From Chryseobacterium ureilyticum (lineage in GTDB: Bacteria > Bacteroidota > Bacteroidia > Flavobacteriales > Weeksellaceae): a DNA stretch of 64,000 nucleotides. Within the stretch, counting starts at the first letter, position 1, and every line of letters begins with the position of its first letter. Position numbers and translations under genes: made by a program. Of this stretch, positions 10,953 through 18,875 are shown piece by piece. The DNA lies in contig NZ_FTOL01000001.1 of assembly GCF_900156735.1 (NCBI RefSeq), positions 868,001 through 932,000 on the forward strand, read 5' to 3'. Below the pieces are notes generated by a model. It was not told the DNA's origin, made no database searches, and worked only from the letters and a program-made list of their open reading frames with translations.

Positions 10953-11627
10953 ATGAAAAAAATTAGCGTAATTGCATTAGTAGGAGTAGGATTGCTTGTA
11001 GCATCATGTAATAGTAAAGAAAAAACAGATACATCAGTAGCTACTGAGCAGGCTGTTGCAGAAAGCAAAGGAGAAGTATTGGCAGTAGATGCTGCAGCTT
11101 CTGTAGTAAACTGGAAAGCATTCCACAAAGGAGGATTTGCACCTCGTTGGGGAACTCTTAACGTAAAATCAGGTGACTTAAGCATCGAAGGAGGACAAGT
11201 AGTAGCAGGAAACTTCAATATTGACATGACTTCTATTAAAGTAGATCCGGCTTCTGTAACTGAAAAAGATAAGAAACCGGCAGATCTTGAAGCTCACTTA
11301 AAGAACCCTGACTTCTTTAATGTAGAGAAAAACCCTACTTCAGACTTTAAAATCACTAGTGTAGCAGACCTTAAAGAAGCACCTGCTGATGCAGTAGCTG
11401 GAGCTAATAAAACAGTAAGCGGAAACCTTACTTTACTAGGAAAAACAATGAACGTTACTTTCCCTGCGAAAGTAGACGTAGTAGACAATACAGCAGCTAT
11501 CCAGGCTAAATTTACTGTAAACAGAACAGACTGGGGAATCAAATTCGGTACTTCTGAAGCAGATCCTGCTGAATGGATGATCAGCAAAGACATCGAGATC
11601 GCAATTGATGTAAAAGCTAAAAAATAA
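10953..11627 (+). CDS. YceI-family lipoprotein
   Basis: 224 aa from the ATG at 10953, chosen because it starts a lipoprotein signal peptide (MKKISVIALVGVGLLVASC, lipobox VASC) and lies just downstream of a promoter box; an earlier in-frame start at 10878 would lie before that box. The YceI beta-barrel lipocalin-like domain fills the rest (VVNWKAFHK, GGFAPRWGTL, GNFNIDMTSI, LKNPDFFNVEKNPTSDFKI, VNRTDWGIKFG). Family members bind isoprenoid-type lipids and are periplasmic. Here it is predicted to be lipid-anchored. It is monocistronic, with a terminator 26 nt downstream. Confidence 0.9.
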   Translation: MKKISVIALVGVGLLVASCNSKEKTDTSVATEQAVAESKGEVLAVDAAASVVNWKAFHKGGFAPRWGTLNVKSGDLSIEGGQVVAGNFNIDMTSIKVDPASVTEKDKKPADLEAHLKNPDFFNVEKNPTSDFKITSVADLKEAPADAVAGANKTVSGNLTLLGKTMNVTFPAKVDVVDNTAAIQAKFTVNRTDWGIKFGTSEADPAEWMISKDIEIAIDVKAKK

Positions 11628-11652
11628 TTTTTAGATTAATCAATAATCTATG

Positions 11653-11681
11653 AGCTGCTTTCTTTGGGAAGCAGCTTTTTT
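11653..11681 (+). terminator. Terminator after yceI
   Basis: Stem AGCTGCTT / AAGCAGCT with a TCTTTGGG-type loop and a run of T. Confidence 0.85.
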
Positions 11682-11720
11682 ATTTTGATATAAAGCAGAT
11701 TGTCATTAGAAACAGATTAC

Positions 11721-11981
11721 TTTTAAACGTAAAGCCAGAAGTTTCAGAAGTTTGATTTCAGGAAGCTAAGAAGCGCCACTTTGCCACTAAAGAAGCTTCA
11801 TAGATATGCATTCGCTTAGAGAGAATCAATAAAATTGAGTACAAATTAAATATTCGTGAATTCGTGGCAAAAAAATAAACGCCACGAATTCACGAATACT
11901 TCTAGATAAAACTCAGAAATATATGTTTCTATGTAGTTAAGTATTTTTAAGCCACATAGATACATAGGTTTTAAAACTATT
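11721..11981. repeat. Mosaic palindromic repeat, copy A
   Basis: Contains three modules in order: an AAGCTAAGAAG...CACTTTG unit (alpha), a near-perfect palindrome with 17-nt arms at 11852-11868 and 11881-11897 (beta, CGTGAATTCGTGGC), and a second inverted repeat built on CTATGT...CACATAG (gamma, about 11930-11960). No coding potential. Copies B, C and D follow directly. Confidence 0.85.
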
Positions 11982-11992
11982 AAGGAGTGACA

Positions 11993-12156
11993 GCCAATGC
12001 AATCATTTTATTTCAGGACGCTAAGAAGTGTGACTTTGTCACTGAAGAAGCTTTATGGATATGCATTCGCTTAGAAAGAATCAATGAAATTGATTTCCCC
12101 TTTGCTCACTTAAAAATATGAGAGAAGATGCTAAAAACTTTGCGTTAAATAAAATA
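11993..12156. repeat. Mosaic palindromic repeat, copy B
   Basis: Starts GCCAATGCAATC and carries the alpha module with the stem GTGAC-TTT-GTCAC. It then switches to a different end: CTTTGCGTT at 12138-12146, which pairs with AACGCAAAG at 12162-12170 at the start of copy C (module delta). The same alpha-delta arrangement occurs in copy E at 29341. Confidence 0.8.
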
Positions 12157-12417
12157 TTTTAAACGCAAAGACAGACAATGTAGTCATTTGATTTTAGGAA
12201 GCTAAGAAGAGCGACTTTGTCGCTGAAGAAGTTTCATGGATATGCATTTGCTTAGAAAGAATCAATAAAATTGAGTACAAATTAAATATTCGTGAATTCG
12301 TGGCAAAAAAATAAACGCCACTAATTCACGAATACTTCTAGATAAAACTCAGAAATCTATGTTTCTATGTAGTTAAGTATTTTTAAGCCACATAGATACA
12401 TAGATTTTAAAACTATT
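12157..12417. repeat. Mosaic palindromic repeat, copy C
   Basis: Same order as copy A. The alpha stem here is GCGAC-TTT-GTCGC. The beta palindrome lies at 12288-12304 and 12317-12333, with one substitution in the right arm. The gamma module follows. Confidence 0.85.
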
Positions 12418-12660
12418 AGCCAATGCAATCGTTTCATTTCAGAGAGCTAAGAAGTGCGACTTTATTACTGAAGAAGCTTCATGGATATGCATTTGTATAA
12501 AAAGAATTAATGAAATTAAGTATAAATTAAATATTCGTGAATTCGTGGCAAAAAAATAAACGCCACGAATTCACGAATACTTCCAGATAAAACGCAGAAA
12601 TCCAGGTCTCTATGTGGTTAGACATTTTTAAACCACATAGACATAGGTTTTAGTACTGTT
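12418..12660. repeat. Mosaic palindromic repeat, copy D
   Basis: Same order as A and C, with the beta arms at 12533-12549 and 12562-12578. The alpha stem is degraded (GCGAC-TTT-ATTAC). From 12661 to 12910 the sequence is AT-rich and I see nothing further in it. Confidence 0.8.
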
Positions 12661-12910
12661 GATTAATTATAATTTTCAGGTTACGATGACTCCGTTATCC
12701 CTGGCTTTTAAAACTTATTCGATATTTTAAGAAAATCGTATCGATATGCAGTAATCGTTAAAATATCACTAAAAAAGTAAAATTTATATTTTAATAACAA
12801 TAAACCATTTAACGAATAATTTTTTATCAATCCTAATAAGTTTTTTCAAAACAGAGTGAAAAATATATTTTTATGTTAAAATTGTGTTTTATTGACTGGT
12901 TTACAGGTGT

Positions 12911-12941
12911 TTGTGTTTATTTTTGTCTGGCAATAATTTTG
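12911..12941 (+). promoter_or_regulatory. Promoter of the HTH gene (TTG - 20 nt - TAATTTTG)
   Basis: TTG at 12911-12913 and TAATTTTG at 12934-12941 match both Bacteroidota elements with the expected spacing. Predicted transcription start is near 12946, giving a leader of about 55 nt before the ATG at 13003. Confidence 0.7.
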
Positions 12942-13002
12942 TAATATTACCGTTGGATTTTATAAAAATAAACACTTCTGAGTATAACACTAAAAAACTA
13001 AA

Positions 13003-13269
13003 ATGATGAAAAAGCATGCACATCCTCAAAGGGAGACTGATTCATCTTCCAATGACCTTTTGGCTCTTTTAGTTGAAATTTTAAATGTTCTTCAAAAGAA
13101 AGAGTCTGATCATTTTCCGTATTATGACAGTGCTGATGTCAAACGCCTGATGAATATTAGCGACAGTACTTTACATCGCATCAGGAAATCACAGAAAATT
13201 CCGCATGTCAAAATCGGAAATAAAATATTTTATCCAAAATCATTTTTCACTAAAGCCTTCAAACCATGA
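13003..13269 (+). CDS. Helix-turn-helix (excisionase-like) DNA-binding protein
   Basis: 88 aa. The C-terminal half (YYDSADVKRLMNISDSTLHRIRKSQKIPHVKIGNKIFYPKS) is an HTH of the MerR/excisionase-like HTH_17 type, with the recognition helix at STLHRIRKS and the usual following wing. The N-terminal 40 residues look helical and may dimerise. Such proteins occur as regulators and as excisionases of mobile elements; no integrase is nearby. The terminator hairpin overlaps the stop codon. Confidence 0.75.
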   Translation: MMKKHAHPQRETDSSSNDLLALLVEILNVLQKKESDHFPYYDSADVKRLMNISDSTLHRIRKSQKIPHVKIGNKIFYPKSFFTKAFKP

Positions 13270-13280
13270 AGGCTTTTTTT
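13252..13280 (+). terminator. Terminator built into the stop codon of the HTH gene
   Basis: Stem AAAGCCTTCA / TGAAGGCTTT with a 5-nt loop and a T-run. The TGA stop (13267-13269) forms part of the right arm, so the last four codons also encode the terminator. Confidence 0.85.
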
Positions 13281-13469
13281 GTGCTGTAAAGGCACTGATA
13301 GGTAAAGTACTTTGAAGTACTCCGTATTTCCTTCAGCTATTCTTCGGAACAATGATTCTTTTTCCGAAGCTTACCCGGAAAATCCTCGAAGAACCATCGA
13401 AGAAAACAGGTTTTATGCTGTCAAAAAATGTCAAAACATATCAAAACCGATCACTATTTTCAGGAGTGA

Positions 13470-13499
13470 TTGCTGATTGAATATTCCTTTATACATTCG
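13470..13499 (+). promoter_or_regulatory. Promoter of the DUF6266 gene (TTG - 19 nt - TACATTCG)
   Basis: TTG at 13470-13472 and TACATTCG at 13492-13499 (one mismatch to TAnnTTTG). The ATG is 27 nt downstream. Between 13281 and 13470 there are two short inverted repeats, AGTACTT-TG-AAGTACT at 13306-13321 and ATCACT...AGTGAT overlapping the -33 element, the latter a possible operator. Confidence 0.55.
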
Positions 13500-13526
13500 T
13501 TCAGTTAACCAAAAAAACACAATAAA

Positions 13527-14168
13527 ATGGCTAGAATAACAAAAGGAATCCTTGGTGGATTTTCAGGGAAAGTAGGAACAATTGTAGGTGCCAACTGGCG
13601 CGGAAAAGACATTATCCGAAGCGTACCTACACCAAACAACAGACCTCCCAGTGAAAAGCAGATGCTTCAACAGATGAAATTTAAGCTTGTCATAGGTTTC
13701 TTACGTCCTCTGGGCTTCATTCAGAAGAAGTATTTCGGGGTAAATAGCGGTTCGAAATCCAGAATTAATCTGGCGGTATCTTATACCATTAGTGAAGCTG
13801 TTCAGATGGTAGCAGATACTCCTGAACTGATCTACAACAAGGTTCTGATTACAAAAGGAGATCTTACAGGCTTTCAGAATGTAGTGGCAGCTCCCCAGGC
13901 TGGAAATAAAATAAAACTGACCTGGGAAGACAATAGCGTTCAGGGAAATGCAAAAGGTACAGATAAGGTAACAGTAATCTGTTACAGTAAGGAGCTTGAC
14001 TCATTTGCAATTTTTGAAGCGGTTGCTGACAGAAGTGCCTTAACTACCGAAGTGACTTTACCCGCTTATTATGCAACGAAAGACATGCAGGTCTGGGCAT
14101 ATCTGAATGCTCTGGATGAAAGTATCGTATGCAACAGTTCTTATCTCGGAACATTGAAGCTGATTTAA
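13527..14168 (+). CDS. DUF6266 family protein
   Basis: 213 aa, starting MARITKGILGGFSGKVGTIVGANWRGKD, the conserved opening of the DUF6266 family known from Bacteroidota. A second conserved part is rich in beta structure (KLTWEDNSVQGNAKGTDKV). No signal peptide is present. The function is unknown. It is followed by its own terminator and lies between an HTH gene and the effector locus, but nothing ties it to either. Confidence 0.8.
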   Translation: MARITKGILGGFSGKVGTIVGANWRGKDIIRSVPTPNNRPPSEKQMLQQMKFKLVIGFLRPLGFIQKKYFGVNSGSKSRINLAVSYTISEAVQMVADTPELIYNKVLITKGDLTGFQNVVAAPQAGNKIKLTWEDNSVQGNAKGTDKVTVICYSKELDSFAIFEAVADRSALTTEVTLPAYYATKDMQVWAYLNALDESIVCNSSYLGTLKLI

Positions 14169-14173
14169 TCCTG

Positions 14174-14202
14174 ATCTCCACCTGAAAGGGTGGAGATTTT
14201 TA
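14174..14202 (+). terminator. Terminator after the DUF6266 gene
   Basis: Perfect stem ATCTCCACC / GGTGGAGAT with a T-run. Confidence 0.85.
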
Positions 14203-14320
14203 AATAAATACCATTTAAATCATCTTCCGATATGACAATAATAATCTTTTGAAAATTTTTTAGATACTTCTCATCATAAATATTTTCTAAATATATAGGT
14301 AGAAATTTAAAAATTTTACT

Positions 14321-14374
14321 ACGTATTAGGGGGCTGATAATACGTTTTTAATGAGTTGTCGTACAAGTACGACA
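14321..14374. promoter_or_regulatory. Two adjacent perfect inverted repeats upstream of the effector locus
   Basis: ACGTATTA / TAATACGT (14321-14328, 14338-14345) is followed 11 nt later by TGTCGTAC / GTACGACA (14357-14364, 14367-14374). Both have 8-bp perfect arms. They lie about 90 nt before the first gene of the effector locus, where no TAnnTTTG box is seen. They may be operators for a dimeric regulator or part of a structured leader. Confidence 0.5.
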
Positions 14375-14462
14375 CTTTTAAAAATTTATCAAAAAATTAG
14401 AATTAAAGCAAATTAATATTTCTAAATTTCAGGAATTATTATCAAAAAACACATACTACAAG

Positions 14463-15593
14463 ATGAAAAAAAATAACCCTAACCCGGGGAACCCTTTGCG
14501 GGGAATTATCTCCTCTCTGAAAGAGGACATCTATTATGTAAAACAAGGAGAAACACTGGAAAGCATTTCATGGGATTTGACTCTTGAAAATCCTAAATAC
14601 CTTCGTGAATACCATAACTCAAGATGCAGCTATCTAGACCTTATTCCTGAAGATGGAACTTTAAGGTTTTTGCAGAAACTCCATGTACCCAACTCAGATG
14701 AAATATTAAAGCTCAATGAGCAAATACAAAAATCCGGAGAAAGTTTATCTTGTCTGCTTCCAATGGGAAAAATCTCTTTCAATATAAAGTTTATCGATGG
14801 GAATTATCAAGTGAAACAAACTGAAAGTGACGAAGGAATTCAAAAAAGTGAATATTCATACGTGCTACACTTTAAATATATTAAGGAGGATGAAAAAGGA
14901 CATTATGTAGAATTCACTATGAACAATTTCAAAAAAAATGATGAACAACCTGAGGAGAAAATAAATAATCTTGCATCCGATTTTGTAAAAACAGTGTATC
15001 CAATACTATTGATTATAGACAAATCCGGAAATTTTGTTGAAGCACAGCCTATTAAAGGTAGTAAAGATATCATTGGTGATCTTGAAGCATTAAAGCAATA
15101 TTATGCTGGTGCTTATGCCATTTCTCATATTAACCGGATGAAAAATAAAATGAATGATCCACAGGTAATTTATAGTAGTCTCAAAGGAACATTGCCCTTC
15201 CAATTCATTTTCAATCAATTTTATAAAGCAAATTATCATTCAAAAGATACTGCGGCTCCATATCGTGATAAATTTTCGTGGTTGCCTCTGGCTACTCCTG
15301 TGAGGCTGGAAATGATTCATCAAATCTTACCACAAAACAGTTCTGATGTAATAGAAATTTTACAAACAGGGAGATCTGTAGATTACCGAACTGTTGCGGA
15401 ACTGTATTATACAGGCTTTGAGTATGACAGGCAAATAATGCCTCATTCAAAATCCGTAAAGGCTAATCATTCAGCTACCTATACACTGGATTTCATGGAC
15501 TTCTCTATTCAAAAAATAAAAGCCAGATTTGATATCCGGATTGCCGATTATGAAAAGACAATGACTTTTGAATTGGAAAAGCTAGTAAGCTAA
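14463..15593 (+). CDS. LysM-like protein, first gene of the effector locus
   Basis: 376 aa. Residues about 24-60 (YYVKQGETLESISWDLTLENPKYLREYHN) form a LysM-like peptidoglycan- or protein-binding module. The rest is not recognised; it has beta-rich stretches and a central segment ASDFVKTVYPILLIIDKSGNFVEA. No signal peptide is present, which fits a cytoplasmic or secretion-apparatus-loaded protein. It is 32 nt upstream of the PAAR-like gene, an arrangement seen from memory in Bacteroidota effector clusters, where it may act as an effector adaptor or chaperone. That role is inference. Confidence 0.65.
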   Translation: MKKNNPNPGNPLRGIISSLKEDIYYVKQGETLESISWDLTLENPKYLREYHNSRCSYLDLIPEDGTLRFLQKLHVPNSDEILKLNEQIQKSGESLSCLLPMGKISFNIKFIDGNYQVKQTESDEGIQKSEYSYVLHFKYIKEDEKGHYVEFTMNNFKKNDEQPEEKINNLASDFVKTVYPILLIIDKSGNFVEAQPIKGSKDIIGDLEALKQYYAGAYAISHINRMKNKMNDPQVIYSSLKGTLPFQFIFNQFYKANYHSKDTAAPYRDKFSWLPLATPVRLEMIHQILPQNSSDVIEILQTGRSVDYRTVAELYYTGFEYDRQIMPHSKSVKANHSATYTLDFMDFSIQKIKARFDIRIADYEKTMTFELEKLVS

Positions 15594-15625
15594 TTATTCT
15601 TTTTTTAACCATCAAACACAATGAT

Positions 15626-16129
15626 ATGTCAGAAAATTCATCAGCACACAGTGATAAGCACTTTGTCATTCAAAAAGGCAAGGCTCAATGCAATCAAGGT
15701 GACCAGTTCCCACAATTTAAAGTAACCTCGCACCAGAAACATTATTGGAATAATAAAGAAGGACAAGCGGACTACTTAGCCGTAACGGAAGACGATCTGC
15801 AATTCAATCCTCCCGGACCTAGTTTTGGACAATGTAAACTGAAACCCACAGCAGGGGGCTATTTACCGTGTGCGTTTGCTCCAGCTGGTAAATGGCAGAA
15901 AACTTATGAAAAAACAAAGGTCATGAATAAAAGCTGCCTTTCTGAAATTTCTGAGTTGATGTGCAGTGTTGGAGGAAAAATCACCATAAAAGAACACGGG
16001 CAAACATCCACTATGAATAAGCAAAGTATAACAACAGCTGATCCCAAAACTTATAATATTATTAATCCATTTATGAATTTTGAGGAGTCCCAAAATGAAC
16101 TGGAAGGTCCTGGACAGATTTATGAATAA
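15626..16129 (+). CDS. DUF4280 PAAR-like spike protein
   Basis: 167 aa. The sequence FVIQKGKAQCNQGDQFPQFKVTSHQKHYWNNK and the later LMCSVGGKITIKEHGQ match the DUF4280 family as I recall it, a PAAR-like fold proposed to cap VgrG-type spikes of type VI secretion or related contractile systems. Six Cys occur, and C-rich metal sites are plausible. It is 23 nt upstream of the large effector and presumably loads it onto the spike. No VgrG, Hcp or sheath gene is in the window. Confidence 0.75.
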   Translation: MSENSSAHSDKHFVIQKGKAQCNQGDQFPQFKVTSHQKHYWNNKEGQADYLAVTEDDLQFNPPGPSFGQCKLKPTAGGYLPCAFAPAGKWQKTYEKTKVMNKSCLSEISELMCSVGGKITIKEHGQTSTMNKQSITTADPKTYNIINPFMNFEESQNELEGPGQIYE

Positions 16130-16152
16130 AATGTCTATCAATACTAACGACT

Positions 16153-18867
16153 ATGGCAAAATTAACGATTAGAGGTAATACAAAACCTATTGTTGGAAAT
16201 ACGGAGGCTTATTCACTTTCGGTATTTGAGAATGTAATGACATCCAATCCTTTTTCTTTCCCACCTCCTACGGTAAAATGGGATCTCTATGTGCAAGACA
16301 GAAACGGATGGCGCATCGCAAAAGGAAATATAAAGGAGGGAGAAAATATAACCTATAAATTTACGGCTAAAAGTCTTAAATATAAAGCGTTAAAAATTGA
16401 GGTTGTAAGAGGAAAAGATAAAGGAGAGCTCTATATAAAACCGCAGGAAGCAGAAGATCCGAAAATAATAAGTGTTGAACTGCAAGACATTAATTCTGAA
16501 CGATTACCAAAAGGTAAGCTATTACATTATACTGATACCATAATTGCTAAAGCTCACTGTGTGGGAATGTTTGGATATAAAGTGGCATTTACCCTTTGGG
16601 AAGATGATGCCATAGGAAAAGGGCATGATCCTATTGTAAATATGATGAATAAGATTAACCAGATTCCTCTCATTGGAGAAGTGAACCATGAAGGAGTTGC
16701 CAAAGTTTATTTCAGATTGCCTGCTTATACTATGGCTGTTCAAATTGCAAATGCCGGAGTCGCAAAAGGAGACAAGAGTGAAGGTAAAACCCATGAATAT
16801 TACGTAACTGCCGAAGTAGTTTCCAAGCATATTGCAAAGGCTAGCCCTAATGTAAATGTTGGCAACCCGTCTCATATTCCAGCTCCGCCTAAGAAAACTA
16901 AACCGGTGGATAGTACTCCGCCACACAGGAAACCGCCGGTTGCTCCTGAGCATCATAAACCAAAGCCTAACAAGCCGAAACCCAAAGAGGAGACAGCAAA
17001 ATACCCCCAAACTCCTGCGGCAAAGAAACAGACAGATCCTGAAGGGAAAATAGTAAATGCAGAATTTACAGATGGTAGAGGTAAAACGCTTAAAAATGCC
17101 AAGACCGGAGATACAGTCTCTATTAAAATAACTTCTCAGGGGATGAGGGGTAAAAATGTAATCGTAAGAATTTGGGAAGAAGACTTATCACGGTACAGCA
17201 ATGATCTTATCTATGAAGTATCTGCAACATTAGCTCATGACACTTCAAATTTTATCAATTATGTTACTCTTACAAAAGGGATGTATAATAAAAGTAATGA
17301 TTTTGGAGAGGGAAATGAACGGGAGTATTTTATAGAGGTTGAACATCTTAACACTTCTGTGACTTCTCAGGTAATTCCTATAAGTTCAGATGCTGAACCG
17401 GTAAAAGTAGATCCTAATGATTCTCCTGCGATTATTAAGGAAACGAAACAGGATAAACCTGAAGACGGGAAGTGCCCAAATTGTGAGAAAAATATAACTT
17501 TGGAACAAATTAAAGCAATATGTGTAAGTAAGAAAGATAATAAGGGAAAAGAAAAATGTTTAGTTGAAAATGATACTATGATAAAAAAAGCACTCCCTTT
17601 TTTGAATCAGTTTAGAAAAAAAGTAGGAATAAACACATGTATTACTAAAGCCCATTTTTTAGCTCAAATATCACACGAAAGTAAATTTTATGAGTTACAA
17701 GAACGATTTAAATATTCTAGTGCTAGTCGGATGAATGGAATATTTGATTCTTATTTTAAACAATTTGGGAAAAACAGAATGCATGAAGCAGAACGTTTGT
17801 CTGAACTATCGCTGAAAAAAGAAAATTGGTCAGAAGTTGCTAATGCAATTTACGGTAAAACTCATCCTCTGGGAAAAAAACATACAAATCCAGATGATGG
17901 CTGGAGGTATAGTGGAAAAGGATTTAAACAGATAACATGGAAGGATAATTATGTAAATTTACAATCATACACAAATACACTTTTTGGTAAAAATTATAAA
18001 TGGGCTGATGGAGATAACCCCTACAAATTAAAGAATAACCCTGAAGATGCAATCACTTCAGCTCTTGGTTTTTGGGGTAAAAATAATATAAATAGCGTAG
18101 CTACCGAAATAAGTAACACAGCTGTTAAAAATGTGACCATATTGATTAATTCTGCTTTAGATGGTCTTTCTGAAAGAGAACGATTTTTTAAGAAAGCGGT
18201 AGACATTTTAAAGGTAAAAGAATGTAAACCAAAAGGAGAAGTAAGAGTGTCTAATGAAAAAGGAACTGTTGTTTTGGTATCTGGTACAGATAAAATTTTG
18301 AAAAATGATCCTGCAAAAGTAGGTTTACAATGGATGATGTACAAAACATTTGTTTATAAAGATATAAATTTAGATACATTCAAAAAATTGAAAAGAAGTA
18401 ACAATTTACCAGAAGCAGATTATGTTACATATTTAAGTAGGGATACCCATCAAGTAAAAAGTTCAAATGGAAAAGAAACTTTTAAACATTCTGCTAAACG
18501 TTTTGGTAAATACAATGAAATTCCTCCTGGCGAATATTTTTTAGTACCAGGATTAGCAGGGCAAAAATATATGGTTTATGTTATAGATTCAGAATCTAAA
18601 TCTGCTAGTGATGAAAATGGAATTGATGGACCAGATGGCTCAAGAGGAGGTGTTGCATTACATCATTATTGCCCAAGATTTTCAGTAGGATGCTTCACTT
18701 TTAATTCAGGTAAAAATACTCAACCTGTTAAAGATTTTGTTAATGAAATTCCAGACTTAAAATTGAGGGATAATAGACCTGTACATTTTATTTTAGAACC
18801 TAGAGAAGTTGTTGAAATCACATGGGAAAATTCAGCGTATGGAACAAAAAAATGGATAGGAATTTAA
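16153..18867 (+). CDS. Modular effector: Ig-like repeats, swappable linker, GH19-type lysozyme and HxxC tip domain
   Basis: 904 aa, no signal peptide. Residues about 1-250 are two beta (Ig-like) domains, followed by a Pro/Lys-rich hinge (about 245-300) and a third Ig-like domain (KIVNAEFTDGRGKTL, about 300-430) ending in DSPAIIKETKQ. After CPNCEKNITLEQI comes a GH19 chitinase/lysozyme-type domain (about 475-695) with the likely catalytic Glu509 in QISHESKFYELQ and the GFKQITWKDNY motif. The last 200 residues carry GVALHHYC (H837, H838) and SVGCFTF (C847), reminiscent of L,D-transpeptidase-like or DUF5675 folds. The predicted action is cleavage of target peptidoglycan in the periplasm. A lipoprotein gene follows after 8 nt, as expected for periplasmic immunity. 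Function is inferred from domains and context. Confidence 0.8.
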   Translation: MAKLTIRGNTKPIVGNTEAYSLSVFENVMTSNPFSFPPPTVKWDLYVQDRNGWRIAKGNIKEGENITYKFTAKSLKYKALKIEVVRGKDKGELYIKPQEAEDPKIISVELQDINSERLPKGKLLHYTDTIIAKAHCVGMFGYKVAFTLWEDDAIGKGHDPIVNMMNKINQIPLIGEVNHEGVAKVYFRLPAYTMAVQIANAGVAKGDKSEGKTHEYYVTAEVVSKHIAKASPNVNVGNPSHIPAPPKKTKPVDSTPPHRKPPVAPEHHKPKPNKPKPKEETAKYPQTPAAKKQTDPEGKIVNAEFTDGRGKTLKNAKTGDTVSIKITSQGMRGKNVIVRIWEEDLSRYSNDLIYEVSATLAHDTSNFINYVTLTKGMYNKSNDFGEGNEREYFIEVEHLNTSVTSQVIPISSDAEPVKVDPNDSPAIIKETKQDKPEDGKCPNCEKNITLEQIKAICVSKKDNKGKEKCLVENDTMIKKALPFLNQFRKKVGINTCITKAHFLAQISHESKFYELQERFKYSSASRMNGIFDSYFKQFGKNRMHEAERLSELSLKKENWSEVANAIYGKTHPLGKKHTNPDDGWRYSGKGFKQITWKDNYVNLQSYTNTLFGKNYKWADGDNPYKLKNNPEDAITSALGFWGKNNINSVATEISNTAVKNVTILINSALDGLSERERFFKKAVDILKVKECKPKGEVRVSNEKGTVVLVSGTDKILKNDPAKVGLQWMMYKTFVYKDINLDTFKKLKRSNNLPEADYVTYLSRDTHQVKSSNGKETFKHSAKRFGKYNEIPPGEYFLVPGLAGQKYMVYVIDSESKSASDENGIDGPDGSRGGVALHHYCPRFSVGCFTFNSGKNTQPVKDFVNEIPDLKLRDNRPVHFILEPREVVEITWENSAYGTKKWIGI
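16914..17452 (+). repeat. Linker homology block, main copy
   Basis: This part of the effector gene (hinge plus third Ig-like domain) is repeated almost base for base at 23893-24432 with a constant offset of 6979, and its last 180 bp at 20041-20222 with an offset of 2771. Homology stops just before the toxic domains. Confidence 0.9.
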
Positions 18868-18875
18868 ATACAGAT

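Noticed and set aside
16856..17053. ORF over the Pro-rich hinge and its twin at 23772-24032
   Set aside because: Both are other-frame readings of the repeated hinge; the effector frame explains the conservation.
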